Assembly: GCF_003001675.1 (NCBI RefSeq)
Contig: NZ_PVYW01000020.1
Location: forward strand, 117,378-181,377
Origin: Cohnella sp. SGD-V74
Lineage (GTDB): Bacteria > Bacillota > Bacilli > Paenibacillales > Paenibacillaceae
Direction of reading: 5' to 3'
DNA length: 64,000 nucleotides
Below the pieces are notes generated by a model that saw only the letters and a list, made by a program, of their open reading frames with translations, had not been told where the DNA came from and ran no database searches. The position numbers and the translations under genes are program-made. Shown here piece after piece: positions 8,690-17,362 of the stretch (positions are counted from its first letter, which is position 1; every line of letters starts with the position of its first letter).

Positions 8690-9538
8690 TCAAACCCCCG
8701 AATAAGCCATAAACCCGCCGTCGACCGGTACCGTGACGCCCGTCACGAAACCGGAGGCGGAGTCGTCCACGAGCCACAGCAGCGTGCCGAGCAAGTCCTT
8801 GGGCTCTCCGAACCTTCTCATCGGGGTATGCGTAATGATTTTGTGGGAACGTTCCGTCAGCGTCCCGTCTTCGTTCGTGAGCAGCCGGCGGTTTTGTTCC
8901 GTCAGGAAAAAGCCCGGCGCGATCGCGTTCACCCGGATGCCCGCTTCGGCCATGTGTACGGCGAGCCACTGCGTGAAGTTGTCGATCGCCGCCTTGGCCG
9001 CGCTGTAAGCCGGTACTTTCGTCATCGGACTCGGCGCGCTCATGGAAGAAATATTGATCACCACCGCGCCTTGCTTGCCGATCATTCGTTTCGCGAAAAT
9101 TTGCGTGGGGATGAGCGTCCCGAGGAAGTTCAGATTCAGCACCGAGGAAAATCCGTCCACCGTCAGGTCGAAAAACGTTTTGACGTCCGGCCGGTTCAAA
9201 TCCTCCGCCTGGAAAATTTCCTTACTCGTCACCCCGTCGGGATGGTTGCCGCCCGCGCCGTTGATCAAAATGTCGCAGCCTCCGAACGTTTCCGTTACGA
9301 TCTGATCCGCCTTCGCCACGCTGTCCGCGTCCAGAACATTGCAGGAGACGGAGATCGCTTCGCCTCCGGAAGCGTTGATCGCATCGGCCACGGCCTGCCC
9401 CTTCTCCGCGCTCCGGTTGAGCAAGGCCACCTTGACTCCGTATCGGGCCAGCTCCTTCGCCATCTCCGAGCACAGCACGCCGCTGCCTCCGGTGATAACG
9501 GCGACTTTTCCGCGCACCCCTTGCTTATAAGACGTCAT
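8690..9538 (-). CDS. uxuB: SDR-type D-mannonate oxidoreductase (fructuronate reductase)
   Basis: A 282-aa short-chain dehydrogenase. It shows the cofactor motif TGGSGVLCSEMAKELA, the NGAGGN motif, catalytic Ser in NISSMSA and YxxxK in YSAAKAAIDNF. In Bacilli mannonate oxidoreductase is this SDR type (YjmF) rather than the long-chain enzyme of E. coli, and the position right after mannonate dehydratase supports that role: NAD(P)H-linked interconversion of D-fructuronate and D-mannonate. The ATG at 9538 overlaps the stop of the dehydratase gene in an ATGA, and GGGGAG stands upstream; the frame is open far upstream but there it is only the antisense shadow of the dehydratase. Confidence 0.87.
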   Translation of the reverse strand: MTSYKQGVRGKVAVITGGSGVLCSEMAKELARYGVKVALLNRSAEKGQAVADAINASGGEAISVSCNVLDADSVAKADQIVTETFGGCDILINGAGGNHPDGVTSKEIFQAEDLNRPDVKTFFDLTVDGFSSVLNLNFLGTLIPTQIFAKRMIGKQGAVVINISSMSAPSPMTKVPAYSAAKAAIDNFTQWLAVHMAEAGIRVNAIAPGFFLTEQNRRLLTNEDGTLTERSHKIITHTPMRRFGEPKDLLGTLLWLVDDSASGFVTGVTVPVDGGFMAYSGV

Positions 9539-10623
9539 CGGCCGCTCCCCTCCACGATCGCTTTTTTCTCCCGCACAACCGAATCCCAGACGCCCCACAA
9601 ATACATGATGCCGAGCGCTCTGTCGTACAAGCCGTAGCCGGGGCGGCATTTCTCGTCCCAGATGTGTCGTCCGTGATCCGGTCTGGCGTATCCGGTAAAG
9701 CCGGTTTCGGCATACGCCCGCACGATGCCCGCGATATCGACCGAGCCGTCCCGGGTGCGGTGCGAAGTCTCGATAAAGTCGCCGTTGTCGTACACTTTCA
9801 CGTTGCGGATATGAGCGAACGGGATACGGCCCGCGAATTCCTTGACCATCGCCGCGATATCGTTGTCGGGGTTCGCGCCCAGCGATCCGCTGCACAGCGT
9901 GACTCCGTTCGACGGGCTGTCCACGAAGTCCAGAATGCGGCGAATATCGTCCCTGTTTTTGACGATGCGGGGCAAGCCGAAAATGGAGAACGGCGGATCG
10001 TCGGGGTGGATGCCCATTTTAATGTCGTAATGCTCGGCGACGGGAACGACTTGCTCCAGGAAGTAGCGAAGATTGCTGCGCAAATCGTCCTCGGTCACGC
10101 CCCGGTACGCGTCGAACAATTCGCTCAGCCTGCCGAGCCGTTCCGGCTCCCAGCCCGGCATCGTAAAGTCCGGGTTGTCGGCGATCTGGCGGACGAGCTC
10201 CATCGGATCGATGTCCCGGATTTTGGCCTTTTCGAAAAACAACGCAGTCGAGCCGTCTTCCATTTCTTTGTACAAATCCGTCCTCGCCCAATCGAACACC
10301 GGCATGAAGTTGTAACAGATTGTTTTCACGCCGACGGAGGCCAGCTTCGCGATCGTCTTCTTATAGTTCTCGATATAGCGGTCGCGCGAAGGCAGCCCCA
10401 GCTTGATGTCCTCGTGAACGTTTACGCTCTCGACGACTTCTAGATGCAGGCCGGACTGCTCGGACAGCCGCTTGTAGGCCATAATTTTGTCCATCGGCCA
10501 TTCCTCGCCCGCCGGTACGTCATGGAGCATCCATACGATGCCCTCCACGCCGGGAATCTGCCTGATCTGCTTCAGCGTAACCGTATCGTTGCCTTCTCCG
10601 TACCATCTGAATACCATTTTCAC
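9535..10623 (-). CDS. uxuA: D-mannonate dehydratase
   Basis: A 362-aa protein that reads as UxuA throughout (MVFRWYGEGNDTVTLKQIRQIPGV near the start; NFMPVFDWARTDL; metal-site region MGIHPDDPPFSIFGLPRIV; CSGSLGANPDND). It converts D-mannonate to 2-keto-3-deoxygluconate in the cytoplasm, the committed step of glucuronate breakdown. The start is either the GTG at 10623 (GGAG 10 nt upstream) or the ATG two codons later. It follows the uronate isomerase by 30 nt and overlaps the oxidoreductase by 4 nt, so the three form one operon. Confidence 0.95.
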   Translation of the reverse strand: MKMVFRWYGEGNDTVTLKQIRQIPGVEGIVWMLHDVPAGEEWPMDKIMAYKRLSEQSGLHLEVVESVNVHEDIKLGLPSRDRYIENYKKTIAKLASVGVKTICYNFMPVFDWARTDLYKEMEDGSTALFFEKAKIRDIDPMELVRQIADNPDFTMPGWEPERLGRLSELFDAYRGVTEDDLRSNLRYFLEQVVPVAEHYDIKMGIHPDDPPFSIFGLPRIVKNRDDIRRILDFVDSPSNGVTLCSGSLGANPDNDIAAMVKEFAGRIPFAHIRNVKVYDNGDFIETSHRTRDGSVDIAGIVRAYAETGFTGYARPDHGRHIWDEKCRPGYGLYDRALGIMYLWGVWDSVVREKKAIVEGSGR

Positions 10624-10653
10624 CGCTTGATCTCTCCTCTGGTTTTCTGGATT

Positions 10654-12156
10654 CTATGCCCTGAAGCGAAAATAAGCTTTTGCGTTGCGATAAGAAATAT
10701 CCCGTACGAGGCCGCCAAGCCACTCCAGATCATAGGGCGCTTCGCCGTTCTCCACCCATTCCCCGAGCAAATTGCACAGAATTCTGCGAAAATACTCATA
10801 CCGGGTAAAGGAAAGAAAGCTGCGGGAATCGGTCAGCATGCCGACGAAACGGCCCAGCATGCCGATATTCGCCAGGGAAGTCAGCTGCGCAATCATGCCG
10901 TCCTTCGTATCGTTGAACCACCATGCGGAGCCGAGCTGAATTTTACCCGGAATGCCGTCCCCTTGAAAAGATCCGATAATCGAAGCCAAAATGTCGTTAT
11001 CGTTCGAGTTGAGAGAATACACGATCGTGCGGGGCAGCGCGCCTTCGCGGTCCAGGGCGTCCAGCAGGCCAACAAGCGGCTTGGCCAATGGCTGGTCGTT
11101 CATCGAGTCGTGCCCGGTGTCCGGCCCGAGCTTGGCGAACGCCCGGCCGTTGTTGTTCCGATGTGCATGGAGGTGAAGCTGCATGACCCATTCGCGCTTG
11201 GCGTACCCTCTGCCCAGCTGCAGCAGCGTAAACGTCTTATACCGGGCTTCTTCTTCCTCGCTGACGGCTTCTCCTTTTATCGCTTTGTTGAAAACCGCTG
11301 CAGCTTCCTCGTAGGAGGTCGCCGCGAACGGAACGTCGTCCAGCGCATGATCGGAGACGCGGCAGCCCAGCTCGTGAAAGAAATCCAATCGTCTTTCGAG
11401 CGCGGCCAGAAGCTCGCCGTAGTCCGAGATGGAGCCGTTCGTCGCCTCCTCCAGCTTCCGCAGCCAGGGAAGGAACGCCGCGGCGCGAACGTTCAGCGCC
11501 TTGTCCGGCCGGAAAGAGGGCAGAACAAGCGTACCGGTTCGCTCCTCCTTGTTGATCGCCGCATGGAGCCCAAGCGTATCCGGCCCTTCCTCCTTGCGAA
11601 TCGCCGCACGGAGTCCAAGCGCCCCCGCTCCCTCCTCCTTGCGAATCGCCGCATGGTGCTCGAGCGAGTCGGCCGGATCGTCCGTCGTGCAGATGACCTC
11701 TACGTTGCTTTTGCGAATGAGATCGCGTACCGAATAGCCTTCTCCCTCGAAGCAGGCCTTCGTCTTGTCCCAGATCGTTCGGGCGTTGGCCTCGGTAATC
11801 AGGTCGTTCACGCCGAACAAGCGGCGGAGCTCCAGATGCGACCAGTGGAACAGCGGATTGCCGATCGTATACGGCACCGTGCGGGACCAAGCGAGAAACC
11901 GCCCGTAGTCGTCCGCGCCGGAACCGCCTGTCACGTATTTCTCCTCGACGCCGTTCGCGCGCATCGCCCGCCATTTGTAGTGGTCGCCGTACAGCCAAGC
12001 TTCCGCAAGGTTGGCGAACCGTTTGTTCTCCGCGATCTCCCGCGGGTCCAGGTGACAGTGGTAATCGATGATTGGCAGAGACGCCGCGTAATCGTGGTAA
12101 AGCCTGACCGCCACGTCGTTCTTCAGCAAAAAGTTCTCGTCCAGAAACGGCTTCAC
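10654..12156 (-). CDS. uxaC: Uronate isomerase with internal repeat expansion
   Basis: A 500-aa amidohydrolase-fold isomerase that turns D-glucuronate into D-fructuronate (and galacturonate into tagaturonate). It has the metal-binding IDYHCHLDPREIAEN near residue 35 and the family landmarks YKWRAMRANGVEE, TTDDPADSLEHH, VLPSFRPDKAL and LGSAWWFNDTKDGM. The usual length is near 470; the excess comes from three near-identical 15-residue units (AAIRKEEG...LGL) just after the TTDDP motif, encoded at 11551-11668. The GTG at 12156 is preferred because AAGGAGG is 10 nt upstream; a TTG two codons earlier is 4 nt from it. First gene of the uxaC-uxuA-uxuB group, divergent from an AraC gene. Confidence 0.93.
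   Translation of the reverse strand: MKPFLDENFLLKNDVAVRLYHDYAASLPIIDYHCHLDPREIAENKRFANLAEAWLYGDHYKWRAMRANGVEEKYVTGGSGADDYGRFLAWSRTVPYTIGNPLFHWSHLELRRLFGVNDLITEANARTIWDKTKACFEGEGYSVRDLIRKSNVEVICTTDDPADSLEHHAAIRKEEGAGALGLRAAIRKEEGPDTLGLHAAINKEERTGTLVLPSFRPDKALNVRAAAFLPWLRKLEEATNGSISDYGELLAALERRLDFFHELGCRVSDHALDDVPFAATSYEEAAAVFNKAIKGEAVSEEEEARYKTFTLLQLGRGYAKREWVMQLHLHAHRNNNGRAFAKLGPDTGHDSMNDQPLAKPLVGLLDALDREGALPRTIVYSLNSNDNDILASIIGSFQGDGIPGKIQLGSAWWFNDTKDGMIAQLTSLANIGMLGRFVGMLTDSRSFLSFTRYEYFRRILCNLLGEWVENGEAPYDLEWLGGLVRDISYRNAKAYFRFRA
11551..11668 (-). repeat. Three in-frame 45-bp tandem repeats inside uxaC
   Basis: Three consecutive imperfect 45-nt units each encode 15 residues of the pattern A-A-I-R/N-K-E-E-x4-L-G/V-L-x. 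They share long identical DNA stretches (GATCGCCGCATGGAG; CCTTCCTCCTTGCGAATCGC and variants), showing recent slippage or duplication rather than ancient divergence. Frame is maintained. Confidence 0.85.
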
Positions 12157-12253
12157 GCGCAATAAACCTCCTTTTCGCAGCCTTCCTATGGTATGTTATC
12201 TTCATCGGGAACTAAGGCCCGCAAGCTTCAAGCAGGGAAAGGAAAGAGCTCGG

Positions 12254-13159
12254 ATGACCTACGTACAAGCCTTCAATTTGAACGAGATGAAGCTCTACTA
12301 TGCCTATCGGCGGACAAGCGCCGACTCCGAGCAGTTTCAAGGCACGTTCCACGCGCATCAGGGCATCGAGATTTTGATCATCCATGAGGGCAGCGGAACC
12401 CTTGTCGTCGACCAGAAAAGCTATGAAGTCGCCCCCGGCATGCTGTGCGTATTCCAGCCCTATCAACTGCATCATATCCAGATGGACATTTTGCCGCACA
12501 GTCCCTTCGTGCGCACCGTCATTCAGTTCGAGCCTTCGCTCTACGAAGACTATTTCGATAAATGGCCCGGACTGCTCGCCTTCTTCAAGCAGATCCACAC
12601 GAGCAAGCTTCCTTATCCGTGCCTCTACAACCTGGGCGAGGACGATCCGCTTCACGCGCTGCTTCAGCGCTTCGACCGCAAGCGCTCCTCGATCGGAAAG
12701 AGGGACGAGCCGGAGGAATTTTCGCTGTTCCTGATCGAATTTTTCCATGCCTTCAAGTCGATCTGGGAGACGAGATCCGGACAGCTCGGCTCGGGGCTCA
12801 CGCGCAAGGTGCATCAGGCGGAGCGCATCCTCGTCTGGCTGGAGAGCCATTACGCCGAGCCGCTGCGGCTGAAGCAGATGGCCGCCGAGCTGCATCTGTC
12901 GCCGTACCATCTGTCCCATCTGTTCAAGGAATGCACCGGATCCAGCATCTCCGACTACGTCACGGCGAGACGCTTGCAGCAGGCGATCAAGCTGCTGACC
13001 TCGACGGATCAGGCCGTCGCCCGCATCGGCGAAGCGATCGGGGTGACGAACTGCTCCTACTTCTGCAAGCTGTTCAAATCCCATTACGGAGTCACGCCGC
13101 ACCAATACCGCAAGCTGGCGCTGAAGCCGCCCGACGTTACCGCCGTCCCGCGTTCGTGA
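12254..13159 (+). CDS. AraC family transcriptional regulator (cupin type)
   Basis: A 301-aa regulator with an N-terminal cupin (HAHQGIEILIIHEGSGTLVVD, PGMLCVFQPYQLHH) and C-terminal AraC domain (LHLSPYHLSHLFKECTG; AIGVTNCSYFCKLFKSHYGVTPHQYRK). The ATG at 12254 is preceded by GGAAAGGAAAGAG; upstream in-frame starts run into the promoter region. It is divergent from uxaC, with under 100 nt between the two starts, so it may control the hexuronate operon. Its 3' end overlaps the end of the convergent dehydrogenase pseudogene by 23 bp. Confidence 0.9.
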   Translation: MTYVQAFNLNEMKLYYAYRRTSADSEQFQGTFHAHQGIEILIIHEGSGTLVVDQKSYEVAPGMLCVFQPYQLHHIQMDILPHSPFVRTVIQFEPSLYEDYFDKWPGLLAFFKQIHTSKLPYPCLYNLGEDDPLHALLQRFDRKRSSIGKRDEPEEFSLFLIEFFHAFKSIWETRSGQLGSGLTRKVHQAERILVWLESHYAEPLRLKQMAAELHLSPYHLSHLFKECTGSSISDYVTARRLQQAIKLLTSTDQAVARIGEAIGVTNCSYFCKLFKSHYGVTPHQYRKLALKPPDVTAVPRS

Positions 13160-14481
13160 CGACGATCGCGTCGCGCTGCGCGATCAGGCACAGCTCCGCC
13201 GCCTTGAACGCATGCTCCTGCGTCATCGCGTTCTCCGTGCGGTGCAGGCAGTCCAGAATAAATTGACCGAAATACGGGAACCCCGTCTGGCCGTTCACAG
13301 CAAAATGACGCTCGCCCTCATGGTTCACCAAATACACGTGATCGCCCGTCTGCTCGCGCCTGCGTCGCGAAATTGTCGACCGACGTCTTCTTCTCGTAGA
13401 AATGCGTCGCGTTCGCCTGAATGCCCGCTCTGGTGTAGAACTTGTTCTCCGGGTCCAGCGGAAGCCTCACAAGCTCGCCGGTACTGGCCGAGGCGTAGAT
13501 CGCCGTAATGAGCTCCAGCGTTTGCCGGCCGCTCTCGCCGTCGATCAGCAGCTGCGCTCCGGTCTCGATCGTCGTCAGCACGTTGTCGATCTGCCCGGCG
13601 TGCCCTTCGTGCTCGACCTCGGGCAGCTCGTCGTAGAGCGACTGCAGCCGCTGCTCCAGCTCCTCGTTCGGCTCGGGGAAGCCGTTGGACGTCGAATTGG
13701 ACGCTTTCACTTTCCAGGGAACGGACACTCGCGCCTTATCTCCCTGGAAAATCAATTGCTGCTCCTCGCCGTGATGAACGACGGAACTGGTCACTTGCCC
13801 CAAGGAACCGTTGCCGAAGCGCAGCAGCGCGACGGAAATGTCCTCGACCTCGGCGTTATCGTGCGAGACGTTGCTCATGAACGCCTGCACCTCCGTCGGA
13901 CTGCCCATCATCCACAGCAGCGCATCGATATGATGAACGGCGTGGTTAAGCGTCGGTCCGCCGCCTTCCTTCTCCCATGTGCCGCGCCACCAGAGATCGT
14001 AATAGCAGTGGCCCCGCCACCAGAAGGAATCGACTTGCACATGACCGATCCTGCCCATCAATCCGCCGTCCAGCACCGACTTCAGCTTCATCATCGGCGT
14101 CTTGAAACGGTTCTGGGCGACGACGGACAACCGTTTCTCCGTTCTCCGCTGGGCTTCGATCATCCGGTCGCACTCTTCGAGAGAAGACGCCATCGGTTTC
14201 TCCACGATCACATGCGAGCCCGCTTCCATGAATTCCTCCGCCAGCGCCGCGTGCGTGTAGGGCGGCGTGCAGATCGAGACGAGGTCGATGTCTTCCCCCA
14301 GCAGTTCCTTATAATCGCCGACCGCTCGCGCGTTCAGTCCGAATTGCTCGATTCGTTGGCTCGCTTTGTCCGCGTACAGATCGGAGATCGCCACGATGCG
14401 GCACCGCTCCGGAAACCGCAAATAACCCTCGATGTGCGCCGCCGAAATCGCCCCCGCTCCGATGATCGCCACATTTAACAT
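13137..14481 (-). pseudogene. Gfo/Idh/MocA family oxidoreductase, single-base frameshift near the 3' end
   Basis: The first frame (14481 to 13318, 387 aa) encodes an NAD(P)-dependent sugar dehydrogenase: nucleotide motif GAGAISAAHIEGY, EKPMASS with the conserved Lys, and the C-terminal fold including GGGPTLNHAVHHIDALLWMMG. It then ends with an unnatural tail (RSRVFGEP). The expected C-terminus, GDHVYLVNHEGERHFAVNGQ through FIL DCLHRTENA and AELCLIAQRDA, is intact in the next frame down to the stop at 13137. Removing one base from the GGG (CCC at 13345-13347 on the plus strand) restores a continuous protein of about 448 residues. Either a recent mutation or a sequencing error. Role: oxidation or epimerisation of a sugar or inositol derivative; substrate unknown. 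Confidence 0.85.
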
Positions 14482-14689
14482 CCTTACCTGCCCCCTTCTG
14501 CTTGTTCTGGTCCTAGCATATCAAGGAAGAGCGAATACAAGTGACGCTACTTTGTACAAAAATGACGCTGCTTTGCGGTTATATCCGCCCGAAGTGTCGG
14601 TTCACGCCCTAGTCGAGATAGGCAGGCTATTCGTTCATTCGCTATAATGGAGATACGTTTCACCACCTTGTCCGATAAGGAGCATAGCG

Positions 14690-15160
14690 ATGATCCATCT
14701 CACCCGCGCGCCCGTGGCGCACACGCAAATGCTGATCAGAAAGCCGGTCGAGCAAGTATTCGAAGCGTTCGCAGATCCGGCGATTACGACGAAGTTCTGG
14801 TTTACGAAAAGCAGCGGCAGGCTGGAGGAAGGCAAGACGATTCGCTGGGATTGGGAAATGTACGGGGTAGGCGCCGATGTCGCAGTCAAGCAGGTCGTGC
14901 AAAACGAACGTATCGTCATCGAATGGGGAGCTCCGAACGCCAGCACCGTGGAGTGGACGTTCTCGCCTCGGGACGAGGGGACGTTCGTGACGATCACGAA
15001 CGCGAATTTCACGGGGAGCGGAGACGATATCGTCATGGAGGCGATCGACTCCATGGGCGGATTTACGATGGTGCTGTGCGCGCTTAAGGCGCTATTGGAG
15101 CATGGCGTCGTCTTGACCGTTGTCGCCGATCGCGCTCCGGACAGCTACGCGCAATCGTAA
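14690..15160 (+). CDS. SRPBCC (START-like/AHSA1) domain protein
   Basis: A 156-aa single-domain protein of the AHSA1/Bet-v1-like fold: MLIRKPVEQVFEAFADPAITTKFWFTKSSG at the start, the central WDWEMYG and WGAPNASTVEWTF strands, and a C-terminal helix (GGFTMVLCALKALLEHG). AAGGAG lies 7 nt before the ATG. Proteins of this kind bind hydrophobic ligands or act as accessory factors; no specific role can be assigned. It is divergent from the dehydrogenase pseudogene and convergent with the TerD gene, so it appears monocistronic. Confidence 0.85.
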   Translation: MIHLTRAPVAHTQMLIRKPVEQVFEAFADPAITTKFWFTKSSGRLEEGKTIRWDWEMYGVGADVAVKQVVQNERIVIEWGAPNASTVEWTFSPRDEGTFVTITNANFTGSGDDIVMEAIDSMGGFTMVLCALKALLEHGVVLTVVADRAPDSYAQS

Positions 15161-15172
15161 TCCGCGTTATGC

Positions 15173-15215
15173 GGGGCGGTCGTCAGGACGAATAGCCGTC
15201 CAGCTCGACCGCCCC
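15173..15215. terminator. Bidirectional hairpin between convergent genes
   Basis: A perfect 10-bp stem (GGGGCGGTCG at 15173-15182 with CGACCGCCCC at 15206-15215) lies exactly between the stops of the SRPBCC gene (15160) and the TerD gene (15227). It lacks a strong U-tract on either side, so efficiency is uncertain. Confidence 0.6.
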
Positions 15216-15226
15216 TAATCAAACCG

Positions 15227-16486
15227 TTAGCGCAGAATCCCTTTCGCTTTCGCTTCTCCCAGCCATAACGGAAACTCGTTCAGCAGCTTGTCGTACAGCT
15301 GTTCGTCCGTGATCGCCGCGATATCGTCGATATGAAAGAAGTTGGCGTTATCGACCACTCTTCCCGGCAGCGTATCCAGCTGGCTCAGAACTTCGAAGTC
15401 GGCGTCGCCGATGCCGACGAATTGCCAGAAGATCGGATGAACGGCCGCCTCCGCGAGCGTTCTCTTCGTCGGTCTGACCACTCCGCCGTCGTTAATGAAA
15501 ATGATGAATACCGGCGTGGACTCCGGCTCTTCCTTCACGTATTTGCGGATGACGTCTTCCATGACTTGGGGCTCGTTGTTTCTCCCAAACTTGTGAATCG
15601 AGGGATCGTTCAGAATGCGGGTTTCTACGTAGCCGCCGAAATCCCGCTCCGTCACCGGGGTCAATCTGCTGAATTCATGATCGTACACCCAGACGTCCAG
15701 CGCTCCGTTATCGTCGAACCGACACGCCACCGCCAGCATCCGTTCCACGACTTCCTGAACAGTGCCGTTGCCGTACAATTTTCTCATCGATCCCGTGATA
15801 TCGAGTACAAGTCCGACTCTGGCGACAACTCCGGACAGCTGCTTCTTCTCCAGCATCAGCCCGACCGTTCTCTTGCGCAGATCGATGGTCGACAGCATCA
15901 GCGGTTCGGCCGCGGCCGCCGCCTCGGAAGCGGCAGGTTCCTCCTCGCGCACTTCCAATCCGAAGCTCTCGCACAGCGCTTGCAGCCCGCCGAAGAATCC
16001 GCTCCCGACTGCACGGAACTTCCACTCTCCTTGGTAGCGGTACAATTCTCCTGCGACGACGGCCGTCTCCATTCCGAGATCCGAACCGAAGTCGAATCGG
16101 CCAATTTCCTCCCCGTCTGCCGCATCGATGAGTCTTACGTACAGTCCGGATACGTCTTTCATCGTATGGCCTTGCTTCTCTCCTTCGTGGATCGTCACCG
16201 TCAAGGCGATTTTGTCGGCGGATTCCGGCACGCTCTGCAGTGAAATCCGAATCGCCTCCCGATCCTCTCCCTCCGCCGCGGAATGCGTAACGGCGCCCCC
16301 GAAACCATGAGGATTGCCGTAGAAGACGAAATGCTCGTCCCGCTCGCACTTGCCCCGCTCCGACAACACGAACCCGGCAGCATCGATGCCGATCCGCGCA
16401 TTGTCGCACTTCCACCCGAAATGGACGGCCAGCTCGCTCACGTTCCTGCCCTTTGTCACGTCGACCTTCTGCCCTTTGACCAGCAC
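15227..16486 (-). CDS. TerD domain plus von Willebrand A domain protein (TerF-like)
   Basis: A 419-aa two-domain protein. Residues 1-185 are a TerD domain with the family signatures (LVKGQKVDVTKG, GDS-like acidic calcium loops, HEGEKQGHTMKDVSGLYVRL, FDFGSDLGMETAVVAGELYRYQGEWKF). Residues about 210-415 form a vWA domain with MIDAS-like VLDITGSM and later FINDGG. The GTG start is supported by GGGAGG 8 nt upstream. Tellurium-resistance/TerD-vWA proteins bind calcium and belong to a poorly understood stress/defence machinery, but no other ter genes (TerB, TerC, TerZ) are present here, so it stands alone. A TATAAT about 30-40 nt upstream suggests its own promoter. Confidence 0.88.
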   Translation of the reverse strand: MLVKGQKVDVTKGRNVSELAVHFGWKCDNARIGIDAAGFVLSERGKCERDEHFVFYGNPHGFGGAVTHSAAEGEDREAIRISLQSVPESADKIALTVTIHEGEKQGHTMKDVSGLYVRLIDAADGEEIGRFDFGSDLGMETAVVAGELYRYQGEWKFRAVGSGFFGGLQALCESFGLEVREEEPAASEAAAAAEPLMLSTIDLRKRTVGLMLEKKQLSGVVARVGLVLDITGSMRKLYGNGTVQEVVERMLAVACRFDDNGALDVWVYDHEFSRLTPVTERDFGGYVETRILNDPSIHKFGRNNEPQVMEDVIRKYVKEEPESTPVFIIFINDGGVVRPTKRTLAEAAVHPIFWQFVGIGDADFEVLSQLDTLPGRVVDNANFFHIDDIAAITDEQLYDKLLNEFPLWLGEAKAKGILR

Positions 16487-16627
16487 TCTACCAGCCTCCC
16501 TATCTTTCTCACCCCTAAATTATAGCAAATCAGGAATAAAAAACGACTATAGTCTTTTTCGCTGGTCACAGCTCTTTCCGAGTGAGTTATTATACCTATT
16601 GAAGCAATCATGAAGGGAGAAATCGCC

Positions 16628-17272
16628 ATGGACGCCAACGCCGGCACTCGTTCCATCTCGGAAGAGCCCGCTTTGACGATTGATTGTAAGGATGTTCTTC
16701 TAAGGGAATTCGCCGTTGGCGATCTGGACGCTTTTCATGCGCTCACCTGGCAGCCGGAAATATATGAATACTTGCCCGGTTGGAACGTGTCTAAGGAGCA
16801 GCGGAAAGATTGGCTGATTAACTATGAGATTCCGGAGAACGAACGGTTTTTCCATGCGGTGTCGCAAGGGGAGGACGTCGGCGAGCTTCGGCTTAGATTG
16901 GCGATTATTTGGAAGAAGACGGGGGAATTCATCGGGTGGTGCTGCTCGGGGATCAAGGAGGAATTGCCGCCGCCCAACCGGGAAATCGTGTATGCCGTCT
17001 CGAAGGATCATAGAGGCAAGGGCTATGCCGCCCAAGCCTCGCAAGGAATGATCCGATATTTATTCGAGAGCGCGAACGTGGAGGCGCTCAGCGCCATCGC
17101 TCTATTAAATAACGTCCCTTCGAATAAAGTCATACACGAATGCGGCTTTAACTTTCAAGCGATTATCGAAATCGATAACGAGAAATATAACCATTACGCG
17201 CTTTGTAAAAAAGATTGGGCAGACAGACGAGAGGACGCAATGCTCCTCAGTTTGCTGCCGCAGCCCGATTGA
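16628..17272 (+). CDS. GNAT family N-acetyltransferase (RimJ/RimL-like)
   Basis: A 214-aa GNAT protein: VLLREFAVGDLDAFHALTWQPEIYEYLPGW, the acetyl-CoA motif DHRGKGYAAQASQGMIRYLFE, and ALLNNVPSNKVIHECGFNF at the C-terminus. The ATG at 16628 is favoured by GGGAGA 7 nt upstream over the ATG six codons earlier. It transfers acetyl from acetyl-CoA to an amine, probably a protein N-terminus or small molecule. It is divergent from the TerD gene; an A/T-flanked palindrome GACTATAGTC (about 16544-16553) lies between the two promoters. Confidence 0.85.
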   Translation: MDANAGTRSISEEPALTIDCKDVLLREFAVGDLDAFHALTWQPEIYEYLPGWNVSKEQRKDWLINYEIPENERFFHAVSQGEDVGELRLRLAIIWKKTGEFIGWCCSGIKEELPPPNREIVYAVSKDHRGKGYAAQASQGMIRYLFESANVEALSAIALLNNVPSNKVIHECGFNFQAIIEIDNEKYNHYALCKKDWADRREDAMLLSLLPQPD

Positions 17273-17293
17273 GCGAGGTTGCAGCAGCTTCGC

Positions 17294-17331
17294 CATCTTG
17301 GTTACGCGACTTCCGGAACGCTCCCAAGATG
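17294..17331. terminator. Hairpin between GNAT and the pectin operon end
   Basis: An 8-bp stem (CATCTTGG with CCAAGATG) separated by 22 nt that can form a further inner stem lies between the convergent ends of the acetyltransferase and the 564-aa protein gene. There is no U-tract; it could terminate or simply shield the 3' ends. Confidence 0.35.
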
Positions 17332-17362
17332 CGGCCGCGAGAGTCAGCGGGGGCTTGCCGGT

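Noticed and set aside
8621..8694. Inverted TTTGAAGTC/GACTTCAAA and ATCGGGG/CCCCGAT repeats between uxuB and the AraC gene
   Set aside because: They could form hairpins, but no U-tract follows on the minus strand and spacing is irregular; not strong enough to call a terminator or operator.
9539..9895. N-terminal extension of the SDR mannonate oxidoreductase frame
   Set aside because: The extra 119 codons lie inside uxuA in another frame and read as Arg/Gly-rich noise; the ATG at 9538 with GGGGAG and the ATGA overlap is clearly the start.
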